From contig NZ_CP091508.1 of NCBI RefSeq assembly GCF_022870865.1, positions 310,001 through 374,000 on the forward strand: a stretch of DNA of 64,000 bases, in the 5' to 3' direction. A model generated the notes under the pieces. It worked only from the letters and a program-made list of their open reading frames with translations. It was not told where the DNA came from and did not search any database. Source of the DNA: Uruburuella testudinis. Lineage in GTDB: Bacteria; Pseudomonadota; Gammaproteobacteria; Burkholderiales; Neisseriaceae. Both the position numbers and the translations under genes were made by a program. Of this stretch, positions 18,640 through 29,203 are shown piece by piece (positions within the stretch are counted from its first letter, which is position 1; every line of letters starts with the position of its first letter).

Positions 18640-18678
18640 TTTCAGACGGCCTTTGCATAAACCACAGGCCGTCTGAAA
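18640..18678. terminator. Inverted DUS pair before murF
   Basis: TTTCAGACGGCC (18640-18651) and GGCCGTCTGAAA (18667-18678) form a 12-bp stem with a 15-base loop, 15 bases before the murF start. It could end the upstream transcript or attenuate murF. Confidence 0.5.
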
Positions 18679-18693
18679 GAAACTATAAATCAT

Positions 18694-20052
18694 ATGAAAC
18701 CTTTAGATTTAAACTTTATTTGTGAAGCGCTCCATCTGCCGTTGCCGTCTGAAAATGCAGCGGTGCAGCGCATTGTTACCGACAGCCGCGATATACAAAG
18801 CGGTGATGTGTTTTTCGCGCTTGCGGGCGATCGCTTTGATGCACATGATTTTGTCGCCGACGTGTTGGAAAAAGGCGCATTGGCGGCGGTGGTGTCGCGT
18901 GAAGATTGCGCGGCGCTGCCGGATACGCTGCATGTGGCAGACACGCTGCACGCCCTGCAAACGCTGGCGCAGGCTTGGCGCAACCACATCAACCCGTTTG
19001 TGGTCGGCATCACCGGCTCATCGGGCAAAACCACGGTGAAAGAAATGCTGGCGGCAGTATTGCGCCACAGCTTCGGTGCGGAAACGGTGTTGGCCACAGC
19101 AGGCAATTTCAACAACCACATCGGCCTGCCGCTTACCTTGTTGAAGCTCACGCCGGCGCACCGTTATGCGGTAATTGAAATGGGCATGAGCCATTTTGGC
19201 GAATTGGCGGCATTAACACAAATCGCCAAGCCCGATGTGGCGCTGGTCAACAATGCCTTGCGCGCGCATGTCGGTTGCGGTTTTGACGGCGTGGGCGATA
19301 TTGCCCGCGCCAAAAGCGAGATTTATCAGGGCTTGGCTTCAGACGGCCTGGCGCTGATTCCGTGTGAAGACGCTCATCAGGCGGTGTTTCAGACGGCCTC
19401 AAAAGCATTTAAACGGCAGACGTTCGGTGTGCAGGGCGGTGATATTCATGCTGAAAACATGGTATTGAAGCCTTTGTCTTGCGAATTTGATTTGGTGTAC
19501 GGCGGCAAACGGGCGGCGGTGGTGCTGCCGGTGCCGGGGCGGCACAATGTGCACAATGCCGTGGCCGCCGCCGCATTGGCCTTGGCGGCAGGGTTGGATG
19601 TGCAAAACGTTGCCGACGGTCTTAAAAATTTTGCCAACATCAAAGGCCGTCTGCAAATCAAACCGGGCATCAAAAACGCCACCGTGCTCGATGATACTTA
19701 TAATGCCAACCCCGACAGCATGAAAGCGGCGTTGGATGTGTTGGCCGAGCTGCCCGCACCGCGCGTGTTTGTGATGGGCGATATGGGCGAACTCGGCGCA
19801 GACGAAGCCGCCGCCATGCATGCCGAAGTGGGCAGGTATGCGCACGGCAAAGGCATCGAAGCGGCTTATTTTGTCGGCGATGAGAGTGTGCATGCGGCCG
19901 AAGCATTCGGTGCGGCGGGTTTGTGGTTTGCTGATAAAGATCCGCTGATTCAGGTGCTTTGCCACGATTTGCCGCCGGGTGCGCATGTGCTGGTGAAGGG
20001 GTCGCGTTTTATGAAAATGGAAGCTGTGGCCGCCGCGCTGGCCGAACATTGA
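18694..20052 (+). CDS. murF: UDP-MurNAc-tripeptide:D-Ala-D-Ala ligase MurF
   Basis: Adds D-Ala-D-Ala to complete the pentapeptide precursor. The 452-residue product shows VTDSRDIQSGDVFFAL, the P-loop GITGSSGKTTVKEM, EMGMSHFGEL, the FNNHIGLPLTLL stretch and DDTYNANPDSMKAALD, all typical MurF marks. ATG 18694 lies right after the DUS pair. Full family length. Confidence 0.97.
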   Translation: MKPLDLNFICEALHLPLPSENAAVQRIVTDSRDIQSGDVFFALAGDRFDAHDFVADVLEKGALAAVVSREDCAALPDTLHVADTLHALQTLAQAWRNHINPFVVGITGSSGKTTVKEMLAAVLRHSFGAETVLATAGNFNNHIGLPLTLLKLTPAHRYAVIEMGMSHFGELAALTQIAKPDVALVNNALRAHVGCGFDGVGDIARAKSEIYQGLASDGLALIPCEDAHQAVFQTASKAFKRQTFGVQGGDIHAENMVLKPLSCEFDLVYGGKRAAVVLPVPGRHNVHNAVAAAALALAAGLDVQNVADGLKNFANIKGRLQIKPGIKNATVLDDTYNANPDSMKAALDVLAELPAPRVFVMGDMGELGADEAAAMHAEVGRYAHGKGIEAAYFVGDESVHAAEAFGAAGLWFADKDPLIQVLCHDLPPGAHVLVKGSRFMKMEAVAAALAEH

Positions 20053-20068
20053 ATCGGGTTAGCCAGAT

Positions 20069-20091
20069 GCCGTCTGAATGTTTCAGACGGC
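20069..20091. terminator. Inverted DUS pair between murF and mraY
   Basis: GCCGTCTGAA (20069-20078) and TTCAGACGGC (20082-20091) with a 3-base loop. No T-run follows, so read-through into mraY is likely. Confidence 0.5.
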
Positions 20092-20144
20092 CTGTGCGAA
20101 GCGGCAACATCAATAAAAGCAATATCAATTAAAGGAATCAGCCC

Positions 20145-21230
20145 ATGCTGTTATGGCTTGCAAATATTTTCGACAACTGGATTACTGCCTTTAATGTGGT
20201 GCATTACACCACGTTTCGCGCCGTGATGGCGGCACTGACTTCGCTGGCATTTTCGCTGCTGTTGGGGCCGTGGACCATCCGCAAGCTCACGGCGCTGAAA
20301 GTCGGCCAGGCGGTGCGCCACGACGGCCCGCAAACCCATTTGGTGAAAAACGGCACCCCGACCATGGGCGGCTCGCTGATTCTGACCGCCATTGCCGTGT
20401 CTACGCTGTTGTGGGGCAATCTGGCCAATCCGTATATCTGGATTTTGCTGGTGGTGCTGCTGGCCACCGGCGCGCTCGGTTTTTACGACGATTGGCGCAA
20501 AGTGGTTTATAAAGACCCCAACGGCGTGTCGGGCAAGTTTAAGCTGGTGTGGCAATCAGTGGTGGCGCTTTCGGCCGGCGTGTTTTTGTTTTATTTTGCC
20601 CATTTGAGTGCCAGCAATGCCTTTATCGTGCCGTTTTTCAAGCAAATTGCCTATCCGCTCGGCGGCATCGGCTTTGTGGTGCTGACTTATTTTGTGATTG
20701 TCGGCACATCGAATGCGGTCAACCTCACCGACGGCTTAGACGGCTTGGCGGCGTTTCCGGTGGTGCTGGTGGCGGGCGGCTTGGCAATTTTTGCCTATGC
20801 CAGCGGCCACGTGGAATTTGCCCGTTATCTGCAATTGCCGCACGTGGTGGGCGCAAATGAAGTGGTGATATTCTGTGCCGCGATGTGCGGGGCGTGTTTG
20901 GGCTTTTTGTGGTTCAACGCCTATCCCGCGCAGGTGTTTATGGGCGACGTGGGCGCCTTGGCGCTGGGCGCAGCTTTGGGCACGGTGGCAGTGATTGTGC
21001 GCCAGGAAATCGTGCTGTTTATCATGGGCGGGTTGTTTGTGGTGGAAGCGGTGTCGGTGATGTTGCAGGTGGGCTCTTATAAAACCCGCAAGAAGCGCAT
21101 TTTTCTGATGGCGCCGATTCACCATCATTACGAACAAAAAGGCTGGAAAGAAACCCAAGTGGTGGTGCGCTTTTGGATTATCACCATGATTTTGGTGCTG
21201 ATTGGCCTGACGACTTTGAAAATCCGCTAG
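20145..21230 (+). CDS. mraY: Phospho-MurNAc-pentapeptide translocase MraY
   Basis: Makes lipid I from undecaprenyl phosphate and UDP-MurNAc-pentapeptide. The 361-residue product has ten membrane helices and the catalytic or conserved loops GDPN-type [45 protein letters not shown] and the HHHYE box. The stop TAG at 21228-21230 is part of the CTAG that borders the inserted MITE, so the element abuts the gene exactly. Confidence 0.97.
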   Translation: MLLWLANIFDNWITAFNVVHYTTFRAVMAALTSLAFSLLLGPWTIRKLTALKVGQAVRHDGPQTHLVKNGTPTMGGSLILTAIAVSTLLWGNLANPYIWILLVVLLATGALGFYDDWRKVVYKDPNGVSGKFKLVWQSVVALSAGVFLFYFAHLSASNAFIVPFFKQIAYPLGGIGFVVLTYFVIVGTSNAVNLTDGLDGLAAFPVVLVAGGLAIFAYASGHVEFARYLQLPHVVGANEVVIFCAAMCGACLGFLWFNAYPAQVFMGDVGALALGAALGTVAVIVRQEIVLFIMGGLFVVEAVSVMLQVGSYKTRKKRIFLMAPIHHHYEQKGWKETQVVVRFWIITMILVLIGLTTLKIR

Positions 21231-21387
21231 GGTGTCTTGATGTGTTGTTGATGAGGTTTTTTTGTTCCTGTAAATGCAGATACCAGGCAAAAAACGCAGC
21301 AAGATTGGACATCTTGCGAGGCTTTTTCACGCAGCAGATGTGTTTTCAGAGGCAAAATACCCCCATCAATCGAATGGACAAGACACT
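21231..21387 (+). mobile_element. CTAG-flanked MITE-like element, copy 1
   Basis: About 157 bases with ends GGTGTCTTG and, inverted, AGTGTCTTG. The conserved core has AAAAAACGCAGCAAGATTGG followed by ACATCTTGCGAGGC. The left border is CTAG, the right border is CTGA, one copy having decayed. No coding capacity. It separates mraY from the next two small genes and may bring terminator-like structure into the dcw cluster. Confidence 0.75.
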
Positions 21388-21429
21388 CTGAAAGCCGTCT
21401 GAAAGCCATTGTGTTTAACAGTAGGAAAA

Positions 21430-21720
21430 ATGATGTTTATCCATCCAAAAACTTTTGCTGTTTTACTTTTGCCGGTGCTTGTCAGTGGCTGCTTGACTTT
21501 GTCTGGCCATTACGAGTTGAAAGCCTTTGATCACAATGGCAAACCGGCTTTGGGCAATATTCGCTCGGTAGCCCAAGGCAGCGGCATTTATAGCGCGCGC
21601 AACGCGATGTGCTCGGCATTGGAGACGGGGGCAACCATTCGTATTTATCATTTGGAAACGGGTAAAGAGTTGGCAAGCGAAAGCCCTTATCATTGCCGCC
21701 GGCATAAAAAGGCCGTCTGA
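21430..21720 (+). CDS. Small predicted lipoprotein, unknown function
   Basis: About 96 residues. The N-terminus is a lipoprotein signal with lipobox LVSGC (hydrophobic stretch TFAVLLLPVLVSGC), so a mature, membrane-attached protein of about 75 residues is expected. It has three further cysteines, two close to the C-terminus (CSALETGATIRI, YHCRRHKK). ATG at 21430 or 21433 follows GTAGGAAAA. The stop TGA at 21718-21720 lies in a DUS and is 2 bases before the globin gene, suggesting coupling with it. I do not recognise the family. Confidence 0.65.
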   Translation: MMFIHPKTFAVLLLPVLVSGCLTLSGHYELKAFDHNGKPALGNIRSVAQGSGIYSARNAMCSALETGATIRIYHLETGKELASESPYHCRRHKKAV

Positions 21721-21722
21721 AC

Positions 21723-22229
21723 ATGAGCACGATGTATGCCTCACTCGGCGGAGAAACGGCAGTGGCCGCACTGACCGACCGTTTTTACGATTTGATGGAT
21801 TTGGAGCCGTGTTATGCGGCTTTACGCGCCACACACGGCGAAACGCTGGATTACGCGCGCGAGCGCCTGTTTCAATTTTTAAGCGGCTGGCTCGGCGGCC
21901 CCGATTTGTATCAGCAGGCGCACGGTCATCCGCGTTTGCGCCAGCGGCACATGCCGTTTGCCGTCACCATGCAGCTGCGCAACGAATGGCTGGCTTGTTT
22001 TGCGCAGGCTTTGCAGGAATTGGCAGTGGCAAAAGAGCTGGCCGAGCCGCTGCTGTTTAATCTGTTTGTATTGGGCGACTGGATGCGCAACCAGCCCGAA
22101 CCGCAATATGCGCCGCCGCAACCGCCGATGGCCGCCGATGTGCAGCGCCTGCCGCAATTGCAGGCGCTGTTGCAGCAATACGGTATCGAGGGTTTTTTTC
22201 AGACGGCCTCTGTCATGGATGTTGAATAA
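21723..22229 (+). CDS. Group II truncated haemoglobin
   Basis: 168 residues with the truncated-globin pattern YASLGGETAVAALTDRFYDLM at the N-terminus, FLSGWLGGPDLYQQAHGHPRLRQRHMPFAV in the middle (given here in pieces: FLSGWLGGP, HGHPRLR, RHMPFAV) and a C-terminal helix with WMRNQPE. The conserved histidine in RHMPF is the proximal haem ligand position. Group II globins bind oxygen or NO and are thought to detoxify NO or peroxide. It overlaps nothing but is only 3 bases from murD, so it is co-transcribed with cell-wall genes. The C-terminal 40 residues are Pro/Gln-rich and less conserved. Confidence 0.85.
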   Translation: MSTMYASLGGETAVAALTDRFYDLMDLEPCYAALRATHGETLDYARERLFQFLSGWLGGPDLYQQAHGHPRLRQRHMPFAVTMQLRNEWLACFAQALQELAVAKELAEPLLFNLFVLGDWMRNQPEPQYAPPQPPMAADVQRLPQLQALLQQYGIEGFFQTASVMDVE

Positions 22230-22232
22230 GCG

Positions 22233-23567
22233 ATGAATTGGCAAAATAAACAAGTATTAGTCGCCGGCCTCGGTGGCTCTGGCGTATCGATGATTGCCTT
22301 TTTGCAGGGGCAGGGCGCGGCGGTGTCGGCTTACGATGCCAAATTAAGCGCAGAACGCGAAACGCAGCTGAAGCAGCGGTTTCCCGGCCTGCCATGTTAT
22401 ACAGGCCGTCTGAACGATGCTTTGCAAGGCGTTGAAATATTGGCGCTCAGCCCCGGCATCAGCGAGCGCACGCCCGAAATCGCAGCTTTCAAACAAGCGG
22501 GCGGGCGGGTGCTCGGCGACATTGAAATACTGGCCGGTCTGCTGGCGCAACAAAGCGGCAAAATCATTGCCATCACCGGCAGCAACGGCAAAACCACGGT
22601 CACCAGCCTGGCGGGCTATTTGTGTGAACAATGCGGCCTCGATACGGTGGTGGCGGGCAATATCGGCACACCGGTGCTGGAAGCGTATATGCAGCGCGGC
22701 GGCCGGCCTGCCGATGTGTGGGTGTTGGAGCTTTCCAGCTTTCAATTGGAAAACACCGATCATCTAAACGCCGATGCGGCGGCGGTGCTGAATATTTCTG
22801 AAGACCACCTCGACCGCTATGACGATTTGCTCGATTACGCCCACGCCAAAGATAAAATTTTTCGCGGCAGCGGCGTGCAGGTGCTGAATGCCGATGATGT
22901 GATGTGCCGTGCCATGCGCCGCAGCGGCCGCGAAGTGAAATGGTTTTCGCTGGCGCAGCCGGCCGATTATTGGGTGGAGGGCGGTTCAGGCCGTCTGAAA
23001 GCGGGTAATAACGATTTGCTCGCCGCTGCCGATATTCCGCTGCAAGGGCTGCATAATGCCGCCAATGTGCTGGCCGCACTGGCCTTGTGCGAAGCCGTCG
23101 GGCTGCCGCGCACCGAATTGCTCAAACATGTACAAACCTTTAAAGGCCTGCCGCACCGTGTCGAAAAAGTGGGTGAGAAAAACGGCGTTGTGTTTATCGA
23201 CGACAGCAAAGGCACCAATGTCGGCGCCACCGAAGCGGCGATTGCCGGGCTGCAAAGCCCGCTGGTGCTGATTGCGGGCGGGCAGGGCAAAGGCCAGGAT
23301 TTCACGCCGTTGCGCGCCGCGCTGCACAACAAAGCCCGTGCGGTGCTGTTGATCGGTGCGGACGCGCCGAAAATCGAAGCCGACCTGCAAGGCTGCGGTG
23401 TGCCGCTGGAGCACTGCCATACGCTGCAAGCGGCGGTGCGGCGCGCTTATGAAATCGCGCAGAGCGGCGATATCGTGTTGCTCAGCCCGGCTTGCGCCAG
23501 CTTTGATATGTTTCAAGGCTATGCCCACCGCGCGCAAGTGTTTGTTGAAGCATTTGAGGCTTTATAG
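22233..23567 (+). CDS. murD: UDP-MurNAc-L-alanine:D-glutamate ligase MurD
   Basis: Adds D-glutamate in precursor synthesis. 444 residues with [13 protein letters not shown] at the N-terminus, P-loop [32 protein letters not shown] and a C-terminal [16 protein letters not shown], all family marks. ATG 22233 follows TGAATAAGCG with little Shine-Dalgarno character, but the 3-base distance from the globin stop suggests coupling. Confidence 0.97.
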   Translation: MNWQNKQVLVAGLGGSGVSMIAFLQGQGAAVSAYDAKLSAERETQLKQRFPGLPCYTGRLNDALQGVEILALSPGISERTPEIAAFKQAGGRVLGDIEILAGLLAQQSGKIIAITGSNGKTTVTSLAGYLCEQCGLDTVVAGNIGTPVLEAYMQRGGRPADVWVLELSSFQLENTDHLNADAAAVLNISEDHLDRYDDLLDYAHAKDKIFRGSGVQVLNADDVMCRAMRRSGREVKWFSLAQPADYWVEGGSGRLKAGNNDLLAAADIPLQGLHNAANVLAALALCEAVGLPRTELLKHVQTFKGLPHRVEKVGEKNGVVFIDDSKGTNVGATEAAIAGLQSPLVLIAGGQGKGQDFTPLRAALHNKARAVLLIGADAPKIEADLQGCGVPLEHCHTLQAAVRRAYEIAQSGDIVLLSPACASFDMFQGYAHRAQVFVEAFEAL

Positions 23568-23628
23568 CTTATTTACCCGCGGCATATCCTTAAGCCGCAG
23601 CTGCTGATCCGGCCGGCTTTTTTGAAGG

Positions 23629-23667
23629 GTTTTCAGACGGCCTTTCTGATACAGGCCGTCTGAAAAC
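23629..23667. terminator. Inverted DUS pair between murD and ftsW
   Basis: GTTTTCAGACGGCC (23629-23642) pairs with GGCCGTCTGAAAAC (23654-23667), 14 bp, 11-base loop, 19 bases before ftsW. Confidence 0.5.
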
Positions 23668-23686
23668 CGAAAATGATGATGTTGAT

Positions 23687-24847
23687 ATGATTACCGAATC
23701 CAAAATCCTCGACCGCAAAATCTTGAAAAGCGGCCATAAAATCGACCAGTCACTGTTGTGGATGGTGGTGCTGATGCTGTCGTTCAGCCTGCTGATGATT
23801 TATTCCGCCTCGATTGCCTATGCCGCGCACGACGGCGGCGACAAATGGTTTTACCTCGGCCGGCAGGCGGTGTTTCTGGCCGCCGGCACGACAGCCGGGC
23901 TGGTGGCGGCCAAAATTCCGATGGCCAAGTGGAAAAAACATACGCCGAAAATTCTGATTTTCAGCGTGATTTTATTGATAGCAGTGTTGGCTGTCGGCCG
24001 TGAAATCAACGGTGCCAAACGCTGGATTCACTTGGGGCCGGTCAACCTGCAACCGACGGAAGTGTTTAAGTTGGCGATTATTCTTTATCTGGCCAGCTTT
24101 TTTACCCGCCGTGCCGAGATTTTGAAGCAGTTTAAAAAAGTGGCTTTTGCCGGTGTGCCGGTGGGTATCGGGCTGGGGCTGATTATGCTGGAGCCGGATT
24201 TCGGCTCGTTTGTGGTGGTGACCGTGGTGGCCTTGGGTTTGCTGTTTTTGGCCGGGCTGCCGTGGAAATGGTTTTCTATGATGGTGGGCATGGGCTTACT
24301 GAGCATGGCCGGACTGATTGCAATAGCGCCTTACCGGGTGGCGCGGGTAACGGCGTTTCTGAATCCGTGGGAAGACCCGTTGGGCAAGGGCTACCAGCTC
24401 ACCCATTCGCTGATGGCGATTGCGCGCGGCGAATGGTTCGGCGTGGGCTTGGGTGCGAGCCTCGAAAAACGTTTTTATCTGCCCGAAGCGCATACCGACT
24501 TTATTTTGGCGGTGATTGGCGAAGAATTTGGTATGGCGGGCATCTGCGTGTTGATTTTCTGCTACGGCTGGCTGGTGTGGCGGGCGTTTTCCATCGGCAA
24601 ACAGGCGCGTGATTTGGAATTGTATTTCGGTGCGTTTGTGGCTAAAGGTGTGGGCATCTGGTTGGGCATTCAAAGCTTTTTCAATATCGGTGTGAATATC
24701 GGCCTGCTGCCCACCAAAGGGCTCACGCTGCCGCTGATGTCATACGGCGGCTCGGCCGTAATTGTGATGCTGGTCAGCATGGCGCTGCTGTTGCGGGTGG
24801 ATTATGAAAACCGCTTGAAAATGCGCGGTTATAAAGTGGAAGGATAA
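23687..24847 (+). CDS. ftsW: Septal peptidoglycan glycosyltransferase FtsW
   Basis: SEDS-family polymerase that works with FtsI. 386 residues, ten membrane helices, with GAKRWIHLGPVNLQPTE, LEPDFGSFVV, PLGKGYQLTHSLMAIARG, FGVGLG, PEAHTDFILAVIGEE (catalytic aspartate region) and NIGLLPTKGLTLPLMSYGG. All are SEDS signatures. ATG at 23687 follows AAAATGATGATGTTGAT, so alternative starts a few codons away cannot be excluded. Confidence 0.96.
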   Translation: MITESKILDRKILKSGHKIDQSLLWMVVLMLSFSLLMIYSASIAYAAHDGGDKWFYLGRQAVFLAAGTTAGLVAAKIPMAKWKKHTPKILIFSVILLIAVLAVGREINGAKRWIHLGPVNLQPTEVFKLAIILYLASFFTRRAEILKQFKKVAFAGVPVGIGLGLIMLEPDFGSFVVVTVVALGLLFLAGLPWKWFSMMVGMGLLSMAGLIAIAPYRVARVTAFLNPWEDPLGKGYQLTHSLMAIARGEWFGVGLGASLEKRFYLPEAHTDFILAVIGEEFGMAGICVLIFCYGWLVWRAFSIGKQARDLELYFGAFVAKGVGIWLGIQSFFNIGVNIGLLPTKGLTLPLMSYGGSAVIVMLVSMALLLRVDYENRLKMRGYKVEG

Positions 24848-24852
24848 CTGAA

Positions 24853-25920
24853 ATGGGCGGCAAAACCTTTTTATTGATGGCCGGCGGCACCGGCGGCCAT
24901 ATTTTCCCTGCGCTGGCGGTGGCCGAAGCTTTGCGCGCGCGCGGGCATCATGTGGTGTGGTTGGGCAGCGAAGGCGGCATGGAAACGCGGATTGTGCCGC
25001 AACACGATATTTTGTTGGAAACGCTGGCCATGAAAGGGGTGCGCGGCAACGGCTGGAAACGCAAGCTGATGCTGCCGTTTACCTTGTCGAAAGCGGTGGC
25101 GGCAGCGGCTAAAATCATCAAAAAACACCGTATCGACGGCGTTATCGGTTTTGGCGGGTTTGTCACGTTTCCCGGCGGCCTGGCGGCAAAAATGGCCGGT
25201 GTGCCGATTGTGATTCACGAGCAAAACGCCATTGCCGGCATGGCCAACAAACAGCTTGCCCGCTGGGCGCAGCGCGTATTGTATGCGTTTCCGCGCGCCT
25301 TTGATAATGCCGACGGGCTGGTGGGCAACCCCGTGCGCGCCGATATCGCCAACCTGCCTGCGCCGGAAACGCGTTTTGCCGCCAGAGAAGGCCGTCTGAA
25401 AGTATTGGTGATGGGCGGCAGCTTGGGTGCCGATGTGTTGAATCAGACCATGCCCAAAGCGCTGGCGCTGCTGTCTGAAAACGAACGGCCGCAGATTTAC
25501 CACCAATCGGGCCGCAATAAGTTGGGCAATTTGCAGGCGGAATATACGCAGTTGGGCGTGGATGCCGAGTGTGTGGAATTTATCGACGACATGGTCTCGG
25601 CTTACCGTAAGGCCGATGTAGTGGTTTGCCGCAGCGGTGCGCTTACCATCGCCGAACTGACCGCTGCCGGTGTGGGCGCGCTGCTGGTGCCTTATCCGCA
25701 TGCCGTCGACGACCATCAAACCGCCAACGCCCGCTTTATGGTGCATGCCGAGGCGGGGCTGCTGCTGCCGCAGTCGCAGCTGACTGCCGAAAAGCTGGCG
25801 CAAGTGTTGGGCGGGTTGAGCCGCGGACAATGTTTGCAGTGGGCGCAAAATGCCCGCACGCTGGCCCTGCCCGACAGCGCCGACGATGTGGCGCAAGCCG
25901 CCGTTGCGGTGGCGGCGTAA
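24853..25920 (+). CDS. murG: Lipid I N-acetylglucosaminyltransferase MurG
   Basis: Converts lipid I to lipid II. 355 residues with the G-loops LLMAGGTGGHIFPALAVAEA and VMGGSLGADVLNQTMP, HEQNAIAGMANK, and the donor-site VVCRSGALTIAELTAAGVGALLVPYP. It begins 5 bases after the ftsW stop (GGATAACTGAAATG). Confidence 0.97.
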   Translation: MGGKTFLLMAGGTGGHIFPALAVAEALRARGHHVVWLGSEGGMETRIVPQHDILLETLAMKGVRGNGWKRKLMLPFTLSKAVAAAAKIIKKHRIDGVIGFGGFVTFPGGLAAKMAGVPIVIHEQNAIAGMANKQLARWAQRVLYAFPRAFDNADGLVGNPVRADIANLPAPETRFAAREGRLKVLVMGGSLGADVLNQTMPKALALLSENERPQIYHQSGRNKLGNLQAEYTQLGVDAECVEFIDDMVSAYRKADVVVCRSGALTIAELTAAGVGALLVPYPHAVDDHQTANARFMVHAEAGLLLPQSQLTAEKLAQVLGGLSRGQCLQWAQNARTLALPDSADDVAQAAVAVAA

Positions 25921-26080
25921 GCTTTATGCCGTCTGAATGGCAAAGATGCGGCGCATGTTTTCAGACGGCCTTTGACCGCCTTTACAATAAAAGCATGGCG
26001 CAGATTGCAGACGGCCTTTAAAATAACCTTTTTCGAGCATTTCAAGGCCGTCTGAAACACGAGGTTTGGGAACTGAAACC

Positions 26081-27487
26081 ATGATGAAAAACAGAGTAAA
26101 CAACATTCATTTTGTCGGCATCGGCGGCTCGGGCATGAGCGGCATTGCCGAAGTTTTGCACAACCTCGGTTTTAAAGTATCCGGCTCCGATCAGGCGCAA
26201 AGTGCCGTGACCCAACATTTGAGCAGTTTGGGCATTCAGGTTTACCCCGGCCACACCGAAGCGCATGTGGCCGATGCCGATGTGGTGGTCACGTCTACCG
26301 CCGTGAAAAAAGACAACCCCGAAGTGATGGCGGCACAAGAGCGCAAAATCCCCGTGATTCCGCGCGCGCTGATGCTGGCTGAATTGATGCGCTTTCGCGA
26401 CGGCATCGCCATTGCCGGCACTCACGGCAAAACCACCACCACCAGCCTCACCGCCTCGATTTTGGCGGCGGCGGGTATGGATCCGACTTTTGTCATCGGC
26501 GGCAAACTCACCGCCGCCGGCACCAACGCCCGTTTGGGTAAAGGCGAATACATTGTGGCCGAAGCCGATGAATCGGACGCCTCGTTTCTGCACCTGACCC
26601 CCATCATGTCGGTGGTAACCAACATCGACACCGACCACATGGACACTTACAACCACAGCATCGACAAGCTGCATCAGGCGTTTGTGAGCTTTATCCACCG
26701 CATGCCGTTTTACGGCAAAGCGTTTTTGTGTATCGACAGCGAGCATGTGCGCGCGATTCTGCCGCAAATCAGCAAGCCTTTTGCCACCTACGGGCTGGAC
26801 GAAGATGCCGATATTTATGCCGCCGATATTCAAACCGACGGCGCTCAAATGCGCTTTACCGTACATGCCGAACAGGAAGGTGTGGCGCCGTTTGAAGTGG
26901 TGCTGAACATGCCCGGCCGCCACAATGTGCTCAACGCCCTGGCCGCCATCGGCGTGGCCTTGGAAGTGGGCGCGCCTGTTGAAGCCATCCAACAGGGTTT
27001 GCTCGGTTTTGCCGGCGTCGGCCGCCGTTTTCAAAGCTATGGCGAAATCAGCCTGCCTGCCGGCGGCACGGCGCTGGTGATTGACGATTACGGCCACCAT
27101 CCCGTAGAAATGGCGGCCACGCTGGCCGCCGCGCGCGGTGCTTATCCCGACAAACGCCTGGTGTTGGCCTTTCAGCCGCACCGCTACACCCGCACCCGTG
27201 ATTTGTTTGAAGATTTTGTCGGCGTATTGGGCAAAACCGACTGCCTGGTGCTCACCGAGGTATATGCTGCCGGCGAAGAGCCGATTGTGGCTGCCGACAG
27301 CCGCGCATTGGCACGCGCCATCCGCGTATTGGGCAAGCTGGAGCCGATTTATTGCGAAGAAGTGGGCGAATTGCCGCAAACCTTGTTGAACGTATTGCAA
27401 GACGGCGATGTCGTACTCACCATGGGCGCCGGCAGCATCAATAAAGCGCCGCAGGCATTGGTAGCGGCGGCAGCCGGCAAGCAGTAA
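26081..27487 (+). CDS. murC: UDP-MurNAc:L-alanine ligase MurC
   Basis: First amino acid addition to UDP-MurNAc. The ATG at 26081 gives 468 residues beginning [18 protein letters not shown], like meningococcal MurC; the TTG at 26066 further upstream is unlikely. P-loop [35 protein letters not shown] and [12 protein letters not shown] are present. The 145-base gap after murG holds three DUS. Confidence 0.97.
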   Translation: MMKNRVNNIHFVGIGGSGMSGIAEVLHNLGFKVSGSDQAQSAVTQHLSSLGIQVYPGHTEAHVADADVVVTSTAVKKDNPEVMAAQERKIPVIPRALMLAELMRFRDGIAIAGTHGKTTTTSLTASILAAAGMDPTFVIGGKLTAAGTNARLGKGEYIVAEADESDASFLHLTPIMSVVTNIDTDHMDTYNHSIDKLHQAFVSFIHRMPFYGKAFLCIDSEHVRAILPQISKPFATYGLDEDADIYAADIQTDGAQMRFTVHAEQEGVAPFEVVLNMPGRHNVLNALAAIGVALEVGAPVEAIQQGLLGFAGVGRRFQSYGEISLPAGGTALVIDDYGHHPVEMAATLAAARGAYPDKRLVLAFQPHRYTRTRDLFEDFVGVLGKTDCLVLTEVYAAGEEPIVAADSRALARAIRVLGKLEPIYCEEVGELPQTLLNVLQDGDVVLTMGAGSINKAPQALVAAAAGKQ

Positions 27488-27519
27488 CAGGCCGTCTGAA
27501 CAAGAAACAGGAAATAAAT

Positions 27520-28431
27520 ATGCAAGATTTCGGTAAAGTGGCCGTATTGGCAGGCGGGTTTTCCAGCGAGCGCGAAGTATCGCTCAACAGCGGCGGCGCC
27601 GTGCTGGCAGCGCTGCAAAGCAAAGGCATTGACGCCCATCTGTTTGATCCGCAGCAAACACCGTTGGGCGAATTGAAAGCACAAGGTTTTCAGACGGCCT
27701 TTAATATGCTGCACGGCACTTACGGCGAAGACGGCGTGGTGCAGGGCGCATTGGAGGCCATGCAGATGCCTTATACCGGCTGCGGCGTATTGGCTTCAGC
27801 CATCGGTATGGACAAATACCGCTGCAAACTGCTGTGGCAGGCGCTCGGGCTGCCGGTGCCCGAATTTGCGGTATTAAACGACGACAGCGATTTTGATGCG
27901 GTCGAGCGCCGGCTCGGCTTGCCGCTGTTTATCAAGCCCGCGCTCGAAGGCAGCAGCGTGGGTGTGGTCAAAGTAAAAGAAGCAGGCCGTCTGAAAGCCG
28001 CCTACCAATCCATCAAACACCTGCACGGCGAAATTCTGGCCGAACGCTTTATCGGCGGCGGCGAATACACCTGCGCGGTGTTGAACGGCCAAGCTTTACC
28101 GAGCATCCGCATCATTCCGGCCACCGAATTTTACGATTACGAAGCCAAATACAACCGCGACGACACGGTATACCAATGCCCGTCGGATTTGGACGAGGCC
28201 GGTGAGGCGCAAATACGCGCGCTGGCCATACGCAGTGCCGACGCCATCGGCGCAGAAGGCTGCATCCGTGTTGATTTCTTGAAAGATGCCGAGGGCAGAC
28301 TTTACCTGCTTGAAATCAATACCCTGCCCGGCATGACCGGCCACAGCCTGGTGCCGAAAGCGGCGGCGGAAAGCGGCTTGAGCTTTGCCGATTTATGTGT
28401 TGAAATCTTGAAGCGTGCACATGTGGGATAA
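27520..28431 (+). CDS. ddl: D-alanine:D-alanine ligase
   Basis: ATP-grasp enzyme making D-Ala-D-Ala for MurF. 303 residues with [51 protein letters not shown] and [17 protein letters not shown]. The EGSSVGV and KYRCK features fit DdlB-type enzymes. It lies after a DUS that follows murC and overlaps ftsQ by 11 bases. Confidence 0.97.
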   Translation: MQDFGKVAVLAGGFSSEREVSLNSGGAVLAALQSKGIDAHLFDPQQTPLGELKAQGFQTAFNMLHGTYGEDGVVQGALEAMQMPYTGCGVLASAIGMDKYRCKLLWQALGLPVPEFAVLNDDSDFDAVERRLGLPLFIKPALEGSSVGVVKVKEAGRLKAAYQSIKHLHGEILAERFIGGGEYTCAVLNGQALPSIRIIPATEFYDYEAKYNRDDTVYQCPSDLDEAGEAQIRALAIRSADAIGAEGCIRVDFLKDAEGRLYLLEINTLPGMTGHSLVPKAAAESGLSFADLCVEILKRAHVG

Positions 28432-29182
28432 TGCCGGCGCCATGCGGCGCATCACCCGATGGCTGTTTACCCTGGTATTGCTGCTGTTGCTGGGCGCGGG
28501 CGCGGTATGGCTTTACCATTCGCCGCATTTTCCGATTAAGCAGGTCAGAATCGAAGGCGATTTGCAGCGTGTCAGCAGCAGCCAGTTGCAAACCGTGGCG
28601 CAAAAATATATCCGCGGCAATATTTTCAGCGCCGATCTCAACGGCGCGCAGCAAGCATTTGAAAAACTGCCGTGGATTGCCAAAGCACAAGTGCGCCGCC
28701 GTTTGCCTGATGTGGTGGAAATCCATCTGGTCGAGCGGATTCCGGTGGCGCGTTGGCAAGGCGCCGGCCTGGTCGACAGCGACGGCCGGGTGTTTCAGGC
28801 GGCCACAGACGAGACGTTTCCCGAATTCGACGGCCAGCCGGGCACCGGCGCAACCATGGTGGCGCATTATGCCGAATTCAGCCGCATTCTCGAGCCGCAA
28901 GGTTTGGCGATTGCCAAGCTTGAATACACACCGCGCTCAGCCTGGTCGGTGGTGCTGACCAATGGCGTCAACGTGCGCTTGGGGCGCGAGCAGGAAACGC
29001 CGCGCCTGCAAAGGTTTGCTGCCGTATGGCCCGGTATTTTGCGGGCGCAGCAGGGTAATTTGGATTATGTCGACATGCGCTATAAAGACGGCTTTGCCGT
29101 ACGCCACCGCAACCGCGACGAAGAAACAGGCGCCACCGCCCAAGCAGAGGCTTCAGGGGCGGCCGCAGAAAATCAACAGTAA
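28421..29182 (+). CDS. ftsQ: Cell division protein FtsQ
   Basis: Bitopic divisome protein. The ATG at 28421 ([14 protein letters not shown]) matches the start known in Neisseria and overlaps ddl; a GTG at 28415 is possible. 253 residues: short cytoplasmic tail, membrane helix (about 14-36), a POTRA domain ([15 protein letters not shown] onwards) and the beta domain with [35 protein letters not shown] and [13 protein letters not shown]. The C-tail is Ala/Glu-rich. Confidence 0.95.
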   Translation: MWDNAGAMRRITRWLFTLVLLLLLGAGAVWLYHSPHFPIKQVRIEGDLQRVSSSQLQTVAQKYIRGNIFSADLNGAQQAFEKLPWIAKAQVRRRLPDVVEIHLVERIPVARWQGAGLVDSDGRVFQAATDETFPEFDGQPGTGATMVAHYAEFSRILEPQGLAIAKLEYTPRSAWSVVLTNGVNVRLGREQETPRLQRFAAVWPGILRAQQGNLDYVDMRYKDGFAVRHRNRDEETGATAQAEASGAAAENQQ

Positions 29183-29203
29183 CACGAAAATGAATGGAAC
29201 ATC

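Noticed and set aside
18556..18640. Sequences GATGGGGCAAACTCATC and GATGGGTTCACGCCCACC as a mobile repeat
   Set aside because: They look like a dispersed Neisseria repeat, but only partial, imperfect copies are here (also 18013-18031) and I could not define ends.
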